NCBI GenBank assembly: GCA_019915015.1
Contig: JAHBBC010000077.1
Coordinates: 1 to 45,081, forward strand
Origin: Auriscalpium vulgare
Taxonomy: Eukaryota; Basidiomycota; Agaricomycetes; Russulales; Auriscalpiaceae
Direction of reading: 5' to 3'
DNA length: 45,081 bases
Shown: positions 41,761 through 45,081 of the stretch, in pieces
Layout: each line of letters opens with the position of its first letter
How positions within the stretch are numbered: position 1 is the first letter of the stretch
Position numbers and translations under genes: made by a program
Notes under the pieces: generated by a model
Told to the model about the DNA's origin: nothing
Seen by the model: the letters and a program-made list of their open reading frames with translations, nothing else
Databases searched by the model: none

Positions 41761-44477
41761 TTATGACGGGAAACCGGGGATGCCGTACGCTTGTCCTGCC
41801 CCAGGGCTCGAGTTGCGCATGACGCTCTGCAAGGCAGCCGGGTTGACGAACTGCATCGGTATCATCGGATTGACTTGCGGCATCTGCAGCTGCTGCGACG
41901 CGTACGCGAGGGTGTTGATGGGGCTGTTCATCGCGAACGCATGCTGCTGCTGCTGCTGGAGCGGCGGGGACGGCGAGCTCGTGTGCGGCGAGGGAGGTCC
42001 GGGCGCCACGTTTTGTTGCATCTTTTGTAGTGATTGGAGCTGTTGAATGTGAAACACATGTCAGAATCAGGAGGTTGGGAAGAACGAGCTATCCGCACTT
42101 CGTAAAAGGCGAAGTCTTGAAGCAGTGAGGTACGCGCTGGATGGCTATGGAAGATCCGCAGCATTTCCTGACCCGCATCGGGGAGCAGCTCTTGCGTGTC
42201 GCGTGAATTGGTGACAGGTTTTCTCTCTTGTGTGTTGCTGTGCGCGACCTCGTCAGTAACTGGCGGATTCCAGTCGCCGAGGACTTACTTCAATCTGATG
42301 TGGCGAAGGTTGGCATTGGGGATATCGCGCACAAAGATCCACCTGACTTTGAAGACACCCTTCCACTTGTCCGAAGCCCATACCGTGCTGCTTCGGGTAT
42401 AGTCAACCTAGACAACGTGATGATGAGGCGTGACATGCAACGTGTCGAACAGCTGACTTACTGGGGTCAACATCTCCGCCATGCCGCAGAAGTGGCCACT
42501 AATCAAAGTTCAGAAGGCAATGTCTGACAAAGGCACAGCACGGACCTCGCGTTGACACTGAAGAAAAGATAGATAGGGCCTCTGCCAGCGGTCTCCTTGA
42601 ATGCCTTATCGAGGCGTTTATTCCCGGGGTCCGTCGAGCTCCATATCTCGTATTTGAGTGATTTGTGAACATCATCCTCTGTGTACGACTTGATGACAAA
42701 GAAACGCGCCTGAAACAGAGAGGATCAGCGAGTTGAGATAGCTCAAAACGACAGGATCGCACAAAGGTCGGGCGGATGTCGAAGTTGGTTGGGTTATATC
42801 CTTTGCTCGCAATGAGAGAAGGTACATCAATCGGAGACGTGAGGATGCCCGACGCCTGCGCGTTGATACCACCCATGGGCTGTCCTTGTGAGTTCGCGCC
42901 GATTCGCATGTTAGGTTGTTGTTGATTCAAAAACTGTGTCGGGATAGGCGGCACATTTGGCACATTCGGTCCGCGGCCACCGCCCTGCTGCTGGCCATAG
43001 CCGTAGCCCATGTTGGGGTTCGACGTGCGATTCGAGAGGATGCGCTCCTTCTGATCCCAGGTACCCGACGCAGTGAACGCATGCTCGTCGCGATCGCCAG
43101 AGGGGCGCTGCTGGTGCCCTTGCTGGGCAACGCCGTGACCGATCGTCGGGACATACGCAGACGCGCTGACGGGCCCTGAATTCGAGCCCGTCAGTGAGGC
43201 CTTGCGCTCATCCAGATCAGTAACGAGTTGCAGCTTGCGCGCTCCCCCACCAGTGTTTTGGCCGCTCCCGTTCCCGTTGGAGGGGTTTCTAATCCCAGGC
43301 GGACCTTGCTGTTGGGGCTGGGGCCCTTGTCCTGCGTTGAATCGCGGTGGCCCACCCGGAAAATTGGATGGCGGATAAGCCTGGGCTTGGCTGCCAATGT
43401 CAAGAGAGGAGAGGGCGCGTTGGACATCATCGATGCCTGCGTTGTTGATGTTGCTGGCTCCAGCACCGGGAGGGCGCCAGTCATTACTCGGCGTACTCCA
43501 TGGCGACCGGCCGATGGGGCTAGTGGGATACTGCTGCCCCGAGGACGCCTGGCGCGCGAAGTAAGAGTCATCTTCGTGTCCTTGAGAACCCTCCGTGTAC
43601 TCCTCATCAGCACCGGTCGGGCTGGGGGTCTGCGGGTGATGGCCAGGGGGGCGGATGGAGGTCTGCAATGTGCCGGCACGCTTCAAGCCGGCAGACGCCA
43701 TGCGCTTGACGCCACCCGTCGCTCCACCGTAGGTGAGCGACTGGTGCCTACGCACGGCAGACCCTGCAGGAGGGGGAGAAGGGATGTTCGCAAAATGGGG
43801 CGACATTGGAGAGGCTGAGGATTGGGAGTGGGTGTCAAGGACTTGCTGATGCTGGGGATGGTCCGCAGAGCCGTATGCAGCCTGGGGAGAAGGTTAATGG
43901 GACCGAGCTCCAACAAACGAGGCATGGACGCTACCTCATCTTCGTTTCGGAGACCTCGCATCTCTCTTTCCCAGTCTTCCTCCTCGCCTTCTTGGCCGGC
44001 GATGGCGGAGAGGCTGTTGAGGGTGCGAGGGGTGAGATTTCCCTGCTGCCGCGCACCCTGACCGTACGCTGCGAGCACGGGTGTGATGAGCGTGACAATC
44101 AGGTACAGGGAGGGCAAAGCGATGCTTAGGCAAGTAGAGAATAGTGTACCTCTGTTGTAGCGCGTGGGCAGCGAGCTCTGGCGGTGGAGGTTGCCGCCCT
44201 TTTCGCCGACAGCGCCAACTGCGCCGACCCACTCCTGGTCGAGGACCTCGTCGTCATTCCATGTCTGTGGCTCCTGGGGCTCCTCTGAGATGGGCTGACG
44301 AGCGGCGTTGCGTGCTGTGCGGGATGCAGCGGAGATGGTGTGGTGGCGGCGGACGCCAGTGCCGGACGAGTGAGGGGAGACTGAGGCGGGCGGGGGAGAG
44401 ATGGGATGGGGCGGGGGCGGGGGCGGGGGCGGGGGGGCGGCCATGGTGAGAGTGGGGGAAGAAGAGACGGGGGCCAT
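41761..44477 (-). CDS. YTH-domain RNA-binding protein (m6A reader)
   Basis: Reader of N6-methyladenosine in mRNA, of the YTHDF/Pho92 type. Eight exons (44477-44150, 44068-43935, 43881-42763, 42709-42546, 42498-42462, 42407-42289, 42237-42099, 42039-41761) give 772 aa in a continuous frame. The first ~530 residues are disordered: a Pro run of ten encoded by a GGGGGC tract, then Gln/Gly/Asn/Pro-rich sequence. The YTH domain follows: [82 protein letters not shown], and [18 protein letters not shown]. The Trp in IWSS and the two in the VWASDKW part form the aromatic cage. The C-tail is Gln/Met-rich. A second possible start is MAAPPPP, 11 codons in. Confidence 0.93.
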
Positions 44478-44525
44478 CCGATGCGATGTCTGTCCCGGCC
44501 CGCGACTGCCTTGCAGCCCCCGGCC
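44478..44525. promoter_or_regulatory. very short divergent promoter
   Basis: The YTH start (44477, minus) and the next start (44526, plus) lie 48 nt apart, so 5' UTRs of both genes probably overlap the other gene unless later ATGs are used. Confidence 0.4.
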
Positions 44526-45081
44526 ATGTCCTTCTACCAGATCGCAGGCTTCAACTCACACTTGCACGCATGGTAGCCTACACAGCTCTGCCAGTCGCCG
44601 CCATCCGCTCATCGCCCTCGCCAGGTTTCGCCACGACAAGGCACAGCTCGTCGACGCCCTCATGCCCGCCCCAGACGCCGGGCCCCTCCAGCTCGTCCTC
44701 GGTGCGTGCAATCCCCCGCCCTCCCCGCCCACCGCCTCATGCGAGCAGCCATCAAGCCATCGGGCGCGTCCGCCCTCCTCCTCCCTACCGCGTCGCACCA
44801 CTGGACCCGCCTCCGACGCGACTGCAACCTCCACGGCAAGCCAACTGGCCGTCCCCACCACGCGTCCGAGTACCTCTCACTGTCGCCCATCCACTTTGCC
44901 TCTCCCGCAGATCTCACGGCTAAGATCACGTCTCTCACCCCGAAATCGCAAAAGAATGGCCGCTCTGAAGACAACAGCCCTGCCAACAAAGCCTACCTCT
45001 CAGCTCCGCCACGCAATCCAAAAGCCTATTCGCGAGCACTTTTTGAGCATAACAGGTATGTATGTCGAGGAGTCCACATAA
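44526..45081 (+). CDS. unknown gene, 5' part, runs off the window
   Basis: Likely exons 44526-44572, 44625-44701, 44911-45055 and a donor GTATGT at 45056; phases match. The product starts MSFYQIAGFNSHLHAW, continues FRHDKAQLVDALMPAPDAGP and then DLTAKITSLTPKSQ, a hydrophilic segment. The second intron would be 209 nt, long for this window, so an exon may be hidden in it. No family recognised. It is divergent from the YTH gene. Confidence 0.5.

Noticed and set aside
1..45081. tRNA genes, rRNA, CRISPR arrays, riboswitches, LTR retrotransposons
   Set aside because: No cloverleaf with a T-arm GTTCGA context, no regularly spaced short repeats, no long direct terminal repeats and no reverse-transcriptase motif were found.

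Overview
This window looks like nuclear DNA of a filamentous basidiomycete, most likely an Agaricomycete. The evidence is the many 45-80 nt introns with GT(A/G)CG donors and NAG acceptors, compact convergent and divergent gene pairs, pyrimidine-rich leaders, and families typical of that group: FunK1-type fungal protein kinases, CYP monooxygenases, a PIF/Harbinger transposon and fungal housekeeping genes. No tRNA, rRNA, CRISPR or prokaryotic operon was seen.

Left half (1-26.9 kb) is accessory, repeat-rich DNA. 1-3590 has no convincing gene apart from a possible partial membrane-protein exon at the edge. 3897-6291 is a cytochrome P450 relic with several frame breaks and a damaged haem-ligand region. 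6484-20408 is an array of fungal-type (FunK1-like) kinase copies. There are six C-lobe-bearing units (A on the minus strand; B, C, D, E, F on the plus strand), a 5'-only relic between E and F, and a 50-bp relic at 3599. Most copies lack the kinase N-lobe. A, D and E keep open C-lobe reading frames, B and F are frameshifted, and C keeps an N-lobe but carries an extra fragment in front. Large flanking repeats of up to about 1 kb were duplicated with the kinases. A five-exon gene of unknown function (190 aa, 23111-23891) and an aldo/keto reductase (24286-25648, minus) follow. A last scrap of the array flank sits directly against a 5'-truncated PUL-domain gene (26906-27840).

Right half (28-45 kb) is gene-dense housekeeping DNA: a histidine-phosphatase gene (28062-32287), a vacuolar Ca2+/H+ exchanger (32386-34443), a Gtr1/RagA GTPase (34996-36270, minus), lumazine synthase of riboflavin synthesis (36626-37315, minus), an SRP40/Nopp140-like nucleolar protein (37419-39114), a TilS-like tRNA(Ile)-lysidine synthase family protein (39211-41132, minus), a YTH-domain m6A reader (41761-44477, minus), and the 5' end of an unknown gene (44526 to the window end).

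The most striking structure is a 3386-bp Harbinger-like transposon (28430-31815) with 68-bp perfect terminal inverted repeats and an ATT target duplication. It lies inside a 67-nt intron of the histidine-phosphatase gene and leaves all phosphatase exons open. Its transposase is intact, while its second gene seems frame-broken. Several frame breaks in this window (P450, aldo/keto reductase, transposon accessory gene) coincide with CCCGGG palindromes, so base-calling artefact has to be separated from true decay. Gene functions are from family motifs read by eye; no database search was run.
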